Origin: CAVQWH01 sp963717595
GTDB lineage: Bacteria > Patescibacteriota > Saccharimonadia > Saccharimonadales > Saccharimonadaceae
Length of the DNA: 64,000 nucleotides
Assembly: GCA_963717595.1 (NCBI GenBank)
Contig: CAVQWH010000001.1
Coordinates: forward strand, 248,001-312,000
Direction of reading: 5' to 3'
This document shows, one piece after another, positions 1-9,288 of the stretch. Under the pieces are notes generated by a model. The model searched no databases. It saw nothing but the letters and a program-made list of their open reading frames with translations, and was not told where the DNA came from. Positions within the stretch are counted from its first letter, which is position 1. The number at the start of each line of letters is the position of its first letter. The translations under genes were made by a program, and so were the position numbers.

Positions 1-198
1 TTATTAAAGAAAAACACGGCCGCCCGACGTAAAGCTCAGCTATCTAAAATCGCTAAGCAAAGTAACGTTAAACTAACTAAAGCCGCACCCAAGAAGCCTG
101 CCGCTAAGCCAAAGACGGCTACTAAAACAACTAAAAAATCACCCGCTAAAAAACCTGCGACTAAAAAACCTACCGCAAAGAAGTCTTCTAAAAGCTAG
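1..198 (+). CDS. rpsT: 30S ribosomal protein bS20, C-terminal part (partial at window edge)
   Basis: The 65 visible codons begin inside the gene. The segment KNTAARRKAQLSKIAK matches the conserved C-terminal helix of bS20, which binds 16S rRNA in the small subunit. After that helix the protein has an extra tail of about 40 residues made of Lys, Ala, Pro and Thr (repeated PAKK/ATKK-like units), resembling histone H1 tails. Most bS20 proteins end soon after the helix. It is convergent with holA and overlaps its stop by 4 bases; rpsT and holA are neighbours in many bacteria, which supports both calls. Confidence 0.85.
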   Translation, partial: LLKKNTAARRKAQLSKIAKQSNVKLTKAAPKKPAAKPKTATKTTKKSPAKKPATKKPTAKKSSKS

Positions 199-1109
199 GA
201 TTTTCTCAAGTTAGATATCTTCATTAGAGCTTGCTCAATTAAGAGCCAAGGTTCACCTGATGAGCTCTTTAGCTTAGCATCTAAATCTGACACCACATCA
301 ACGATATGGCGAACTTCCGTAGCTGTAAGCTTGTTTGCTAAAGGCCGCATTTTTTTCAAAGGATAAGGATGGGTGCCGATTTCTTTTGCAATTTTATCGG
401 AAGGCTGATTTTTGTCGCTTGCCAGGAGCGCAAGTTGAAAAACTTGGCTTGCCAGCAAGCCAAATAGCCTATAAGGATCGGATCCTGTCCGCAAGCCCCT
501 TAGTTGTTTCGCTAATTTCTCGGGCTGTCCATTTAAAGCTGCATCAATCAAAGCAAACACATTGGCATGCGGCGTAGCTTCAACCACTTCATTCATACGC
601 TCTGAAGTTGTGTCTTTTAAAAGCAGGAGTTTATCAATTTCATGGTAAAGCCGCCACTGGTCAACGCCTACCATTTCTACTAAATGATCAGCATCACTTG
701 GTAGAATAATTTGCCCGGCGGATTTAACTTTTTCGATAATCCACTCCCTAGCTTGCTGCTCGTTAAGTTCAGGAAAGTCACGCACCTTAGCGACCTTAGA
801 TAAGGTTTTGTAAGTTTTTGTACGTTTATCAGGGGCGCTTTCAACCAAAACCAATTCCACTTCTTCTGGAAGACGCTCAATATAACTATTAAGTGCTTCC
901 CAAACCTGTTTATTAGCGCCAGTCTCTTTAAAAACCACCAGCCTTTCGCTAGCAAATAAGTTAGTCCCCTCTAAAAGTTCTGGCAAATCTTCAACACTTA
1001 TTTCCAAGCCTTCACGTCTGCTTATTGCATGTTCATCATATTTATCCGCCAAGCGTTCAATGTACTCGCGAATTGCAAAGTTATTCTCGCCGGTCAGTAG
1101 AACAATCAC
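195..1109 (-). CDS. holA: DNA polymerase III subunit delta
   Basis: This 304-residue protein has the HolA layout: an N-terminal Rossmann-like AAA+ domain without a working P-loop (start MIVLLTGENNF), a middle lid domain, and an all-helical C-terminal collar (ending EPWLLIEQALMKI). In the clamp loader, delta opens the beta sliding clamp. The start is GTG, and its GTGA overlaps the mutM stop, so it is translationally coupled as the last gene of the polA-to-holA reverse-strand operon. Its neighbour rpsT also fits the usual holA context. Confidence 0.88.
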   Translation of the reverse strand: MIVLLTGENNFAIREYIERLADKYDEHAISRREGLEISVEDLPELLEGTNLFASERLVVFKETGANKQVWEALNSYIERLPEEVELVLVESAPDKRTKTYKTLSKVAKVRDFPELNEQQAREWIIEKVKSAGQIILPSDADHLVEMVGVDQWRLYHEIDKLLLLKDTTSERMNEVVEATPHANVFALIDAALNGQPEKLAKQLRGLRTGSDPYRLFGLLASQVFQLALLASDKNQPSDKIAKEIGTHPYPLKKMRPLANKLTATEVRHIVDVVSDLDAKLKSSSGEPWLLIEQALMKISNLRKS

Positions 1110-1980
1110 TCTTTAGGCTCCTTTTGACAGCTAGGGCATATGTGAGTGCCTCGGCCGGCGACTTTGATTTTTTGGATAGTTATACCACAGCGTTCACAAG
1201 GCATACCTTCACGACGAAAGACCTTCGCAAAAGTAAGATAGCTGCCCTTTTCCCCCTTGGCATCTACATAGTTTCTGTCTGTGAACCCGCCCTTATCAAT
1301 AGCTAAAGCTAACACATTTTTTATTTGTTCAAACAAAGTGGCCAGCTGTTTATCGGACAAATTCTTTACCCGCGTGGCAGGATGAATTTGGGTAGCCCAC
1401 AAACTCTCGTCAGCGTAAATATTCCCCACTCCTGCAATCACCGCTTGGTCTAAAATTGCGGCTTTTACAGTCGTGCCGTTTCTTCTGCGAATACGAGCTA
1501 TAAAATCACTAGCAGTAGTCTTACTGCTCAAAGGCTCCTGGCCTACTTTTTTCATAAAATCAATATTTGGCACTTCAGCCGTAGGTATAAGTTTCATCCA
1601 ACCAAATTTACGTTGGTCATTAAAAAAGAGCTTAGACTTATCTGTAAAAGTAATAGTAACCCTGGTGCTTTTATCTGGTAACTTACCTACTAAGCTATCG
1701 CTTGGATGGCCTGCCCAAAGCTTTCTTTACCCCGAAAAACCAGCTGTCCAGTCATTTTTAGGTGAACTACCAAAGAATACTTTGAGCCTAGCTCAATCAA
1801 CAAGACTTTAGCACGACGCTTAACAAGAATAACTGTAGCTCCTTTAACAAATTCTGATACATCAGCAGGGGTATTAGGGAAGCTTTTTGGCGAATCGCTT
1901 TCAATATCTTTAATAGTTTTACCAACTATTAAAAGCTTAAGCCCACGGCGTACTGTTTCTACTTCAGGAAGTTCTGGCAT
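1106..1980 (-). CDS. mutM: Formamidopyrimidine-DNA glycosylase (Fpg/MutM), frameshifted
   Basis: This is base-excision repair of oxidised purines. The N-terminal half starts PELPEVETVRRGL, with the catalytic N-terminal Pro and Glu after Met removal, and continues to HLKMTGQLVF. The second half, in another frame, contains FNDQRKFGWMK, the helix-two-turn-helix with GVGNIYADE, and the zinc finger CERC...CPSCQ. The frames meet near 1705-1715, where the first reads ESFGQ and the second resumes GHPSDSLVGKLPDK, exactly the expected order. A single-base indel (one base apparently missing) breaks the reading frame. All catalytic parts remain, so an assembly error is more likely than real decay. It is 4 nt downstream of a HAD gene and overlaps holA. 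Confidence 0.88.
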
Positions 1981-1984
1981 AATT

Positions 1985-2554
1985 TTATTTTACCGTGAGT
2001 ATATCTTTTAACTGCTTTTTTATATCTTCTATGCCTTCATAATGAACTGACTGCATACCAACTGCACGTGCCTCGGCACAGTTTCTTTCAACGTCATCGA
2101 CCATAACACACTGCTCAGGCTTTACTCCCAGTCGTTTGGCGGCTAACTGAAAAAATCGTGGATCCGGTTTTGCAATTCCTTCATCACCCGAAGCTATAAT
2201 CATATCAAACACACCTTCACGTTGCGGTTCTTCGAATAAGCTTTCTAGCCAACCACGGCCCACATTACTCAAAATACCTATCTTATAGTGATTTTTTAAA
2301 TCGCTTTTTATAAAGTCTAACAGCGGTTTGTTTGTAATGTGTTCACTAGTAACAATACCCTCTACCTCGTTAGCATTAAGCCCAGTTAACTGTGACACTG
2401 CCTGTAAATATTCTTCTTTATTAATCAAACCATAGTCAGATTTTTTTCTAAGATCTTGCAGTTCGGCTTGGCAATTAGGAAAGCGCTCCTGCAAAGATGC
2501 TTGCGCATCTACGTAAAAAACTCCAAAACAGTCAAAAATAATAGCCTTAATCAC
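1985..2554 (-). CDS. HAD-superfamily (subfamily IA) hydrolase
   Basis: The 189-residue protein starts IKAIIFDCFGVFY, which is HAD motif I with the nucleophilic Asp. The second acidic position is replaced by Phe, as in the FDxxGV branch. Motif II is SNVGR, motif III is the Lys of GIAKPDPRFF, and motif IV is MVDDVERNC. It is probably a small-molecule phosphatase; the substrate is unknown. GTG start overlapping the dut stop (GTGA), so it is coupled to the nucleotide-metabolism operon, which suggests a nucleotide or sugar phosphate substrate (inference). Confidence 0.8.
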   Translation of the reverse strand: MIKAIIFDCFGVFYVDAQASLQERFPNCQAELQDLRKKSDYGLINKEEYLQAVSQLTGLNANEVEGIVTSEHITNKPLLDFIKSDLKNHYKIGILSNVGRGWLESLFEEPQREGVFDMIIASGDEGIAKPDPRFFQLAAKRLGVKPEQCVMVDDVERNCAEARAVGMQSVHYEGIEDIKKQLKDILTVK

Positions 2555-2985
2555 TTGCCAGTACTCCCAAAACCTCCTGAGCTACGCGTAGTTTCTTCCA
2601 ATAAATCTACTTCCTGCCAGTCTATTTTTTCATACCTAGTAATCACTAGTTGAGCAATACGCATACCTGGTTCGATTTCGAAATTTTCTCTCTCTAGATT
2701 AATAACTATAGCCCCTATCTCACCGCGATAATCAGCATCAATCGTCCCTACGCCATTAGCCATCGCAATGCCGTGCTTGGCGGCTAACCCGCTGCGAGCG
2801 CGTACCTGGGCTTCGTAACCGTCAGGCAAAGCAATTGCTACGCCGGTTGGAATTACTTTTCTTTCCATTGGCTTCAGTGTTATAGACTTTTCAATCGCTG
2901 CATGAAGATCCATACCGGCAGAATGTGTCGTTTGGTATTTGGGTAAAATTGCTGTTTCTCGTAGTTTTGTAATTCTAATTTTCAT
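2551..2985 (-). CDS. dut: dUTP diphosphatase (dUTPase)
   Basis: A 144-residue trimeric-type dUTPase that hydrolyses dUTP to dUMP and pyrophosphate, keeping uracil out of DNA and feeding thymidylate synthesis. All five motifs are visible: AGMDLHAA, RSGLA, GTIDADYRGEI with the catalytic Asp/Tyr, RIAQLVI, and the C-terminal glycine-rich RSSGGFGSTGK. Length is normal. Its start overlaps the upstream gene by about 11 nt and its TGA stop overlaps the HAD start. Confidence 0.95.
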   Translation of the reverse strand: MKIRITKLRETAILPKYQTTHSAGMDLHAAIEKSITLKPMERKVIPTGVAIALPDGYEAQVRARSGLAAKHGIAMANGVGTIDADYRGEIGAIVINLERENFEIEPGMRIAQLVITRYEKIDWQEVDLLEETTRSSGGFGSTGK

Positions 2986-3535
2986 TCCAAAGCTCCTTGC
3001 TTATATAAGACGACCCTTTCAAACCTTGATTTTCAAATTGTTTTACTAAATCATCAATTAGCGTTATATCCTTGGGTTTAATATTAGTTATATTCACTAG
3101 AGCCTCACCAACTTCTTCAATATCTTTACAAACCACATCACAAGTTGAAAACACAAAAGGATCTTTGTAGTTATCTACTTTTTTATTGAAATATTCTTTT
3201 GTAGAACCGTTAAACTTTCCACCGAAAGGCGCTAGTCCAATAAGCGGTTTTTTAAAATACTTAGCTATTAACATTTCCTGAGAACCACCTACGCTTATAT
3301 CGTCAGACAAATACACTATTATCACATCTGCTCTATGTATCATCAGGGCGTCTGCACCAAATACTGACTCAGGATCTACTTGATCAACACCAGACTTGGT
3401 AGGATCAATATTAGTAAGTTTAATTTTTGATAGCTTTTCTAAAACTCGACAAAATTCATCTCTCCAATGGTGCGTGCCGAATACAGAATCTTTAGAAACT
3501 TTACCAGCAATATAAACTTTTAATGGCTTGGTCAT
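2975..3535 (-). CDS. Nucleoside 2-deoxyribosyltransferase-like protein
   Basis: A 186-residue protein opening KPLKVYIAGKVSKD and followed by ADALMIHRADVIIVYLSDD and GGSQEMLIAKYFKKPLIGL. This is the pattern of the nucleoside 2-deoxyribosyltransferase-like fold: an N-terminal strand with a Gly-rich turn, an aspartate in VIIVYL, and a GSxxE-type loop carrying the catalytic Glu. Family members cleave or exchange bases on (deoxy)nucleosides. The position beside dut and polA supports nucleotide salvage or sanitation. Exact substrate unknown. Confidence 0.65.
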   Translation of the reverse strand: MTKPLKVYIAGKVSKDSVFGTHHWRDEFCRVLEKLSKIKLTNIDPTKSGVDQVDPESVFGADALMIHRADVIIVYLSDDISVGGSQEMLIAKYFKKPLIGLAPFGGKFNGSTKEYFNKKVDNYKDPFVFSTCDVVCKDIEEVGEALVNITNIKPKDITLIDDLVKQFENQGLKGSSYISKELWNEN

Positions 3536-3546
3536 GATTTATTACT

Positions 3547-4194
3547 TTAATTTTCCTTATCCTTAAGACTATAGATGTAAAAGTTATACCCGCGCCTTCC
3601 GGTGTCTTGGCTTAAAACTCTTAGTTTAAAATTGTATTTTTGAGCTAGCTGAGGGAGTAAGTCCATAGGCCCAATATTAGACCATGCTATGTATGCCTTG
3701 CCTCCTGGGTTCAAATGCTGTCGCAGTTTCTTAAAAAAGTTTTTTACATATTTATGACCTTCATCAAAGAAACACACTTCAATCTCATTACAAGGTTTCT
3801 GGTCAGTGTAAGGAGGATTTATAGTAATGACATCAAATTTTCCATCTACACCCTCAAACATATTGCCTTGGCGAAATGTAATATTATTTAACTGCGCAAG
3901 TTTTTTATTTTCATTGGCGTTTTCTACTGCTTTTGGGTTTAAGTCTATCCCCAAAATCGACTCGGCGCCTAAAAGAGCCATTTTAATAGCAATTACCCCT
4001 GTACCTGTACATAGGTCTAGCGCGGTATCGCCAGGATTTATTTTAATAGTATTTGCTAGTAAATAAGTATCGGTGCCCGGAGAGTAAACATTAGCTTTTA
4101 TCAGTAGTTTTATACCAGAAACTTCTTTAAAATGGCTCACGGTCTCAGACATTTCCAGCAACTTTCGTCGCTGCAACTCTTTTCCCGCTAACAA
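3547..4194 (-). CDS. Class I SAM-dependent methyltransferase, HemK/PrmC-like
   Basis: A 215-residue protein with SAM motif I DLCTGTGVIAIKMA, acidic motif II ILGIDLNPKAVENA, and the catalytic NPPY (in ITINPPYTDQ). NPPY occurs in N5-glutamine methyltransferases (release factors) and in N6-adenine/rRNA methyltransferases. It lacks the N-terminal helical PrmC domain, so the substrate is open: release factor, rRNA or tRNA adenine. It begins 19 nt after the restored polA stop and belongs to the same operon. Confidence 0.7.
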   Translation of the reverse strand: MLAGKELQRRKLLEMSETVSHFKEVSGIKLLIKANVYSPGTDTYLLANTIKINPGDTALDLCTGTGVIAIKMALLGAESILGIDLNPKAVENANENKKLAQLNNITFRQGNMFEGVDGKFDVITINPPYTDQKPCNEIEVCFFDEGHKYVKNFFKKLRQHLNPGGKAYIAWSNIGPMDLLPQLAQKYNFKLRVLSQDTGRRGYNFYIYSLKDKEN

Positions 4195-4212
4195 CAGGAG
4201 TTGTGTGATTCA

Positions 4213-6739
4213 TCATAATTCTCCCCAATCCTTGCCAATCGAAACATCTACTTTTAATTTAACGCCTAGCTTAGGGTAAATGTTTTCCATTGTATCTTTT
4301 AAGATTTTACTTGACTCCATCGGCATTTTTTTCAGGGCATTCTACTAATATGCTGTCATGTATTTGCAAAATTTGTTGCCCTAAATCGCCTAGTTTTTCG
4401 TCTAGCTTAATCATAGCCATTTTTGTTAAATCCGCTGCTGTGCCCTGGAGTGGCATATTGATTGCTGCGCGTTCAGCAGCAGAACGAACAATATAATTAC
4501 TCGACTTTACATCTGGCGTAGGCCGTCTGCGGCCAAAAATAGTTTCAACGTACCCTTCTTCATGCGCCTTCTTGCGCAAGCTATCCATGTAAGTTTTTAG
4601 ATTTGGTCTGATTTCAAAATACTTTTCAATAAAGTCTTTAGCCTGGGCAAAACTCATGCCTGTGCCAACAGCTAACCCATGATGGCCTTGCCCATATAAA
4701 ATACCGAAGTTCACTGCCTTTGCTCTATAGCGCATTTCTTTGGTCACGTCCTTTGGGTCAATGCCTGCTATAGCCGCAGCGGTAAGCTGGTGGATATCAG
4801 CATCTTCATTAAAAGCTTTGATCATAGCTTCATCTTTGCTAAAAAACGCAGCTAAACGCAACTCAAACTGAGAATAATCTGCACTTACCAGCACACTACC
4901 TTTGCCGGCTATAAAGCCATCTCGGATCTTACGTCCCAGTTCACTGCGTACAGGAATGTTTTGCAAATTAGGATCGGTACTGCTCAAACGCCCGGTAGCT
5001 GCAATATCCTGCTTAAATGTTGTATGTAAGCGGCTATTTTCATCTACCAACCGGGGTAAAGCGTCTACATAAGTACTCTGCAGCTTGGTAACCTCTCTGT
5101 ATGATTCGATCAACTCTATGATTGGATGTTGGCCTTTAAGTTTTTCAAGCTCCTTCGCTCCGGTAGAATAGCTGGTTTTACCTTTTTTAATTCCGGCTGT
5201 TGGCAGAGCTAGTTTGCCAAACAATACATCCGAAAGCTGGGCTGGGCTAGATATATTAAATTCATAACCCACCGTGTCGTAGATTTGATTGCTAAGTTCG
5301 TTAATCTTCTTTTGAAAATCCTGGCTCATTTTTTTCAAAAATTTTACATCCAGTAAAACACCATGATGTTCCATCCTGGCCAACACAGGAATGAGAGGAA
5401 AATCTACCTTTTGGGCTACGCTTGCAAGCCGAGATAATTTTTTAAATTTCACAGTTTGCTCTTTGTAAAGCTTCCATATAGCACCGATGGTTTTTGACCC
5501 GTCGTCAACAGTTAAGTCAATTCCTGATAGCTCACCTAGCTCTTTATAACGAATCAAGGAGTCTAATATGAAAGCCGCTATTCTTGTATCGTGTTCCGGC
5601 AACGGCAAGTCGTACGAGTCTTCTAAAAGAAGTTTCAGTATAGCTTTGGTATCATGGGAAATTATAGGTTTTTTACTTATAATTTCTTTTGCTTTTTTAC
5701 TATCTATATAAAATACGCTCTTTGGGTCCGGCGAGAGTAGCCATTGGCCGTTCACGATTGCCACCGCTAAGTGCTTCGCTTCCTTTAGTAGGCTTTCATT
5801 AGTTTTGGTTAACTCAACTGGTTTTGTGAATTCATCGGAAGTTGGAATTTTTTCTTCGCGGCCTACTTGCATATGATTGGGGAGTTGTTTAAGCAAAGAG
5901 TGAAATTCAAATTTTTCTAAAAGTGCTTTTAGTTTTGAAGTATCAAGCTCGTGGGCATCAGCGTCTTTTAAGTCTAGTTTGACAGGAGCATCGACCCAAA
6001 GTCGTGCCACTTCTTTGGTTAAGTAAGCTGTTTTCTTTCCGTTTTCCAGTTTTTGTCGTAGCGCCGGTTTAATATCTTCAAGATGTTCATATACTCCGTC
6101 GAGAGTTTTATAGTCTTGCAAAAGCTGCAAAGCGGTTTTTTCACCGATTCCTGGCACACCTGGTAAGTTATCGGAGCTATCCCCTTTTAGAGCCTTGAGA
6201 TCAAGAAATTGGTGAACATCTATGCCATACTTTTTCTCAAAGCTTTCAGGGTGAAAAAGGTCTATGTTGGTAAACCCCTTTTTTAAGGCATACACATGAG
6301 TAAGCGGGCTAATCACTTGAAGAAGATCAAGGTCAGAGGTTATAAGACAGGTTTCAATGTCTTTTTCACCGGCTTGTTTAGCAACTGCCCCCATAATGTC
6401 ATCTGCTTCGTAATCATCAAGCTCATAGAGTGGCCAGTTAAATGCTTTAAGCAAGTCCTGTAACATAGGAATTTGTTCATAAAAATCTGGAGGCGCTGGC
6501 TTACGGCCAGCCTTATATTCCGGATAAATTTCTCGTCGTTTACGAATATTAGTTTTAGCTTTATCCCAAGCAACCACTACATAATCAGGTTTAAGTTTTT
6601 TCATCACCTCTAAGCTAAGGGCTGCAAAGCCGTAAACTCCCCCTGTAGGAGTGCCATCTTTTGTGCTTAGAAATGACATAGCATAATAGCCACGGTAAAA
6701 TACGCTTTTGCCATCAATTACAACCAGTCTCTTCGCCAT
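4213..6739 (-). CDS. polA: DNA polymerase I (frameshifted near the 3' end)
   Basis: The N-terminal 5'-3' nuclease domain starts MAKRLVVIDGKSVFYRGYYA and includes the DDYEADD acidic cluster. The central domain lacks the DxE exo motif expected for proofreading. The C-terminal polymerase has motif A (VSADYSQFELR), motif B (RYRAKAVNFGILYG) and motif C (QIHDSILVE). The first frame stops after DGVK. The true end lies in the next frame (SKILKDTMENIYP to KDWGEL, stop TGA at 4213), so one extra base, probably an A near 4305-4315, breaks the gene. Restored length is about 842 residues, normal for the family. Its -10 box is 7 nt from the ATG. It heads the reverse operon running to holA. Confidence 0.93.
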
Positions 6740-6746
6740 ATTATCT

Positions 6747-6752
6747 AGTATA
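6747..6752 (-). promoter_or_regulatory. Leaderless-type -10 box of polA
   Basis: TATACT on the reverse strand lies exactly 7 nt before the polA ATG, so transcription should start at or next to the start codon. There is no room for a ribosome binding site. This is the promoter of the polA-holA operon. Confidence 0.6.
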
Positions 6753-6787
6753 AGCTAGACGGCCAAAAAACTAACTTCTTGAGCTAG

Positions 6788-6858
6788 TTGACAGAGGCGA
6801 CACAAGGGCGTAAAGTGGGCTGAGCAACCTGTATGTTTGCTGTAATTTGAATTATAAT
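6788..6858 (+). promoter_or_regulatory. Promoters of the cis-prenyltransferase gene
   Basis: Two candidates are seen: TTGACA (6788-6793), a 17-nt spacer and TAAAGT; and a perfect TATAAT at 6853-6858, 16 nt before the ATG, with a weak -35. No Shine-Dalgarno sequence precedes the start codon. Confidence 0.55.
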
Positions 6859-6874
6859 AAAGAGTACAAACCTA

Positions 6875-7603
6875 ATGCGAGATACATCAAAATTAAATCA
6901 CCTAGCCATCATTCCTGACGGTAACCGCCGCTGGGCTCGTCAGCATATGATTAAGGCTCAGCAACAGATATATAAAAAAGGTGGCGATAAGGTTTTTGAA
7001 ATCGTTGAAGCAGCTTTTAACCAAGGTGTGCCAACCGTAAGTTTTTGGGCAAGTTCTTACGCCAACTTAGTTGATAGACCGAAAGATTTTGTAAGTGCCA
7101 TGGAAGATATGTATAAGAAAAACTTCCTTGAATTAGCTGAACACCCCTTGATTCATAACAACCAGGTCCGTATAGAAATCCAAGGGGAATGGCGTGATCT
7201 TCTTGCGCCAGATACTATTGAAGCAATGCAGCTAGCCGTTGATAAAACTGCTCACTATAAGGAGCGTTTGCTTTCTATATTAGCCGGCTATGATGGCAGC
7301 CGAGAAAGAGGCGCAGCTGTAAAAAAACTGCTACAATCTACCGACAACCAATCGCCAAAAGACATTCTAGCCGCCAACAAAATACTAAGGCAGTCTAGCT
7401 GGACAGGCCACTTACCGGATGTTGATTTAGTAATTCGCACCGGAGCATGGCAAGACCCGCATAACAGCGCAGGATTTCTAAGCTTGCTTACCGACGAAAC
7501 CCAATTCGCTTTTCCTAACGTTCTGTGGCCCGATTTTTCTGCTAAGTACTTAGCAGAAATTATTGAAGAGTTTGAAGCTCGCGAAAGACGCAAAGGCGGC
7601 TAG
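6875..7603 (+). CDS. uppS: Isoprenyl (undecaprenyl) diphosphate synthase, cis-prenyltransferase
   Basis: A 242-residue protein with the family motif HLAIIPDGNRRWA near the N-terminus, including the catalytic Asp for Mg-diphosphate binding. Later come DLVIRTG and a C-terminal region ending VLWPDFSAKYLAEII. It condenses isopentenyl diphosphate units in cis to make the C55 lipid carrier for cell wall and glycan export. The canonical RxSxF segment is degenerate (NSAGFLSL). It lies opposite a trans-prenyl synthase gene, so both steps of lipid-carrier synthesis are encoded together. Divergent from polA. Confidence 0.85.
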   Translation: MRDTSKLNHLAIIPDGNRRWARQHMIKAQQQIYKKGGDKVFEIVEAAFNQGVPTVSFWASSYANLVDRPKDFVSAMEDMYKKNFLELAEHPLIHNNQVRIEIQGEWRDLLAPDTIEAMQLAVDKTAHYKERLLSILAGYDGSRERGAAVKKLLQSTDNQSPKDILAANKILRQSSWTGHLPDVDLVIRTGAWQDPHNSAGFLSLLTDETQFAFPNVLWPDFSAKYLAEIIEEFEARERRKGG

Positions 7604-7657
7604 CTTAGTTATTCCGTTCAGTGATGTAAAGTGCCAAACCGGCCAAAAAATCGATAT

Positions 7658-8705
7658 TTAAGTCTTTAGGGGCAGCTTTAGAGATTTAATTGCTAGCTTA
7701 GCTTGGCAATTAGCAAGCTGTTTTGAATATTCTAATGCGCCAGTGTCTTGAATAATCTTTTTTGCGGCCTCATGCTCTTTTTTCGTTATGTTCGATTTCC
7801 CTAATATAGCCAGGAATTCATGCTTTTGCCTTGAATCGGCATTATCCAAAGCATGTGCAACCAATATAGTAACCTTCCCTTCACTCAGGTCATCTGTATT
7901 ACCTTTGCCGCTCTTTTTAGAGTCACCAAATGTTCCTAAAATGTCGTCTATTATCTGGAAACTCAAGCCCACGTGAGTAGCGTAAAATTTCAACCATTCA
8001 TATTCATGTAAAGTTTTACCAGCAAGCCCAAGCCCAAATTCGAGTGGATTTAAAAATGAATAATACGCAGTTTTCATAGTTAACACTTTTCTCACCTCCG
8101 ACTCAGAAATCTGTTGAACAGCCTGATCGTACACATCACGAATTTGCCCTGCTACCGTAGTGGCAAGACCCGCATTAAGTGCTCTCAAGGCTTTTAGCTT
8201 ATAGCTATCACTAACGTTTAAGCTAATTATCTCATCAATAGCTAGATGTGCACCCGCCAGGGCTGCGTTAACTGCCTGGCTTTCACCATAATGCATACTA
8301 TCGCCATGCCATTTATGTATTTTGTGATAATTAGCTAGTTGTTCGTGAGCGCTAGGCACCGCCTCGGCGCGTAGCGGATTTATCTGCTACATCATCTACT
8401 ACCAATAAATAAGCATGTATGGCTTCTATGCAGCGAGCAGCCATTTTTGCCAGCTCCTTATCATCACCACCAGCCATTTCATAAGCATACATAGCAAGCG
8501 CCCCTCTCAATCGTTTGCCGCCTCGAGACAAAATATCTACATAGGGTTTAAGATGAATTTGTGCAGCCGCGCCGTAGTTTTCTTGCCATTGATGTAGAAC
8601 ATTATGGCCGTAGCTTTCAATATCCCTATCAATGATTTTTTTATAATCAGCAAGTTTGTGGATAGTATAACTCAGTTGAGAAGCTTGTTTAGTAGGGTTT
8701 ATCAT
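7658..8705 (-). CDS. Polyprenyl (trans-isoprenyl) diphosphate synthase, frameshifted
   Basis: The first part reads SRGGKRLRGALAMYAYE and LLVVDDVADKSATRRG, giving the first Asp-rich motif region. The second part, in another frame, resumes PSAHEQL and contains FQIIDDILGTFGD, the second Asp-rich motif. The family pattern RRGxPxxH is rebuilt when one G near 8355 is removed, so a one-base insertion splits the gene. It makes linear C10-C20+ prenyl diphosphates that prime the neighbouring cis-prenyltransferase. The chosen start, ATG at 8705, overlaps the end of the kinase gene by 17 nt. Convergent with the cis-prenyltransferase. Confidence 0.85.
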
Positions 8706-9288
8706 TATCAGCCAGTATAGCAAGTTTGTGATTTGCTTTTTCTATAAAAGTTTCTTTAGTATCAGTATTTTCAATCACCAAATCAGCCATATCTTTTATG
8801 CCAGGAATGTTATAGTCCGCCTCTGTGTTGCCTGTGTGCCATTCTTTTTGCTCACGTGCTTTAAAATCTTCCAAAGAAACTTGTGATTCATTATCACGAT
8901 GACGCGATCGCATCCTGACATATCGAATTTCTAAAGGCGCATCAACAAAAACAATAATCCCGCCAAGAGATTTTATAGCTTTAGCCTCACCTAGGCTACG
9001 GATACCGCTTACGATTAAAGGTTTTTCTCCTTGGTGCAAGGCAAGCTCGGCTAGAACCCCAGCTCCCCGAGTATGACGCAGCTCAGTAGCCGTTTTATTA
9101 AGAAAAGGCCGTTCAATTGATCCATACTTTTCTTTAGAAAACTTACGTACAATATCACTGGTTGAAATATGGTTATACCCCAGCTCACTACATAAGTATT
9201 TAGCTAGGGTATCTTTACCGCCCGCAAATGTGCCCGTCAGGCCTATGAGCGGAACTTTACTGGATATAGTCGTGAAGTGTTTTGGCAT
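8689..9288 (-). CDS. P-loop kinase of the dephospho-CoA/nucleotide kinase type
   Basis: The protein starts PKHFTTISSKVPLIGLTGTFAGGKDTLAKYL, a P-loop GTFAGGKD in which Asp replaces the usual Ser/Thr after Lys. It then has SDIVRKF and IVSGIRSLGEAKAIKSLGGIIVFVDAPLEIRYVRMRSR, typical of dephospho-CoA kinase-like and archaeal AAA-type kinases. Substrate unknown. A longer open frame begins at 9378, but that part overlaps rpoD deeply; the internal ATG at 9288 fits better, with a 32-nt overlap of the rpoD end. Confidence 0.65.
   Translation of the reverse strand: MPKHFTTISSKVPLIGLTGTFAGGKDTLAKYLCSELGYNHISTSDIVRKFSKEKYGSIERPFLNKTATELRHTRGAGVLAELALHQGEKPLIVSGIRSLGEAKAIKSLGGIIVFVDAPLEIRYVRMRSRHRDNESQVSLEDFKAREQKEWHTGNTEADYNIPGIKDMADLVIENTDTKETFIEKANHKLAILADNDKPY

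Noticed and set aside
1106..4215. UGA recoding to Gly or Trp, as in some CPR phyla
   Set aside because: TGA ends mutM, dut and restored polA at family-typical ends, and Trp is read from TGG.
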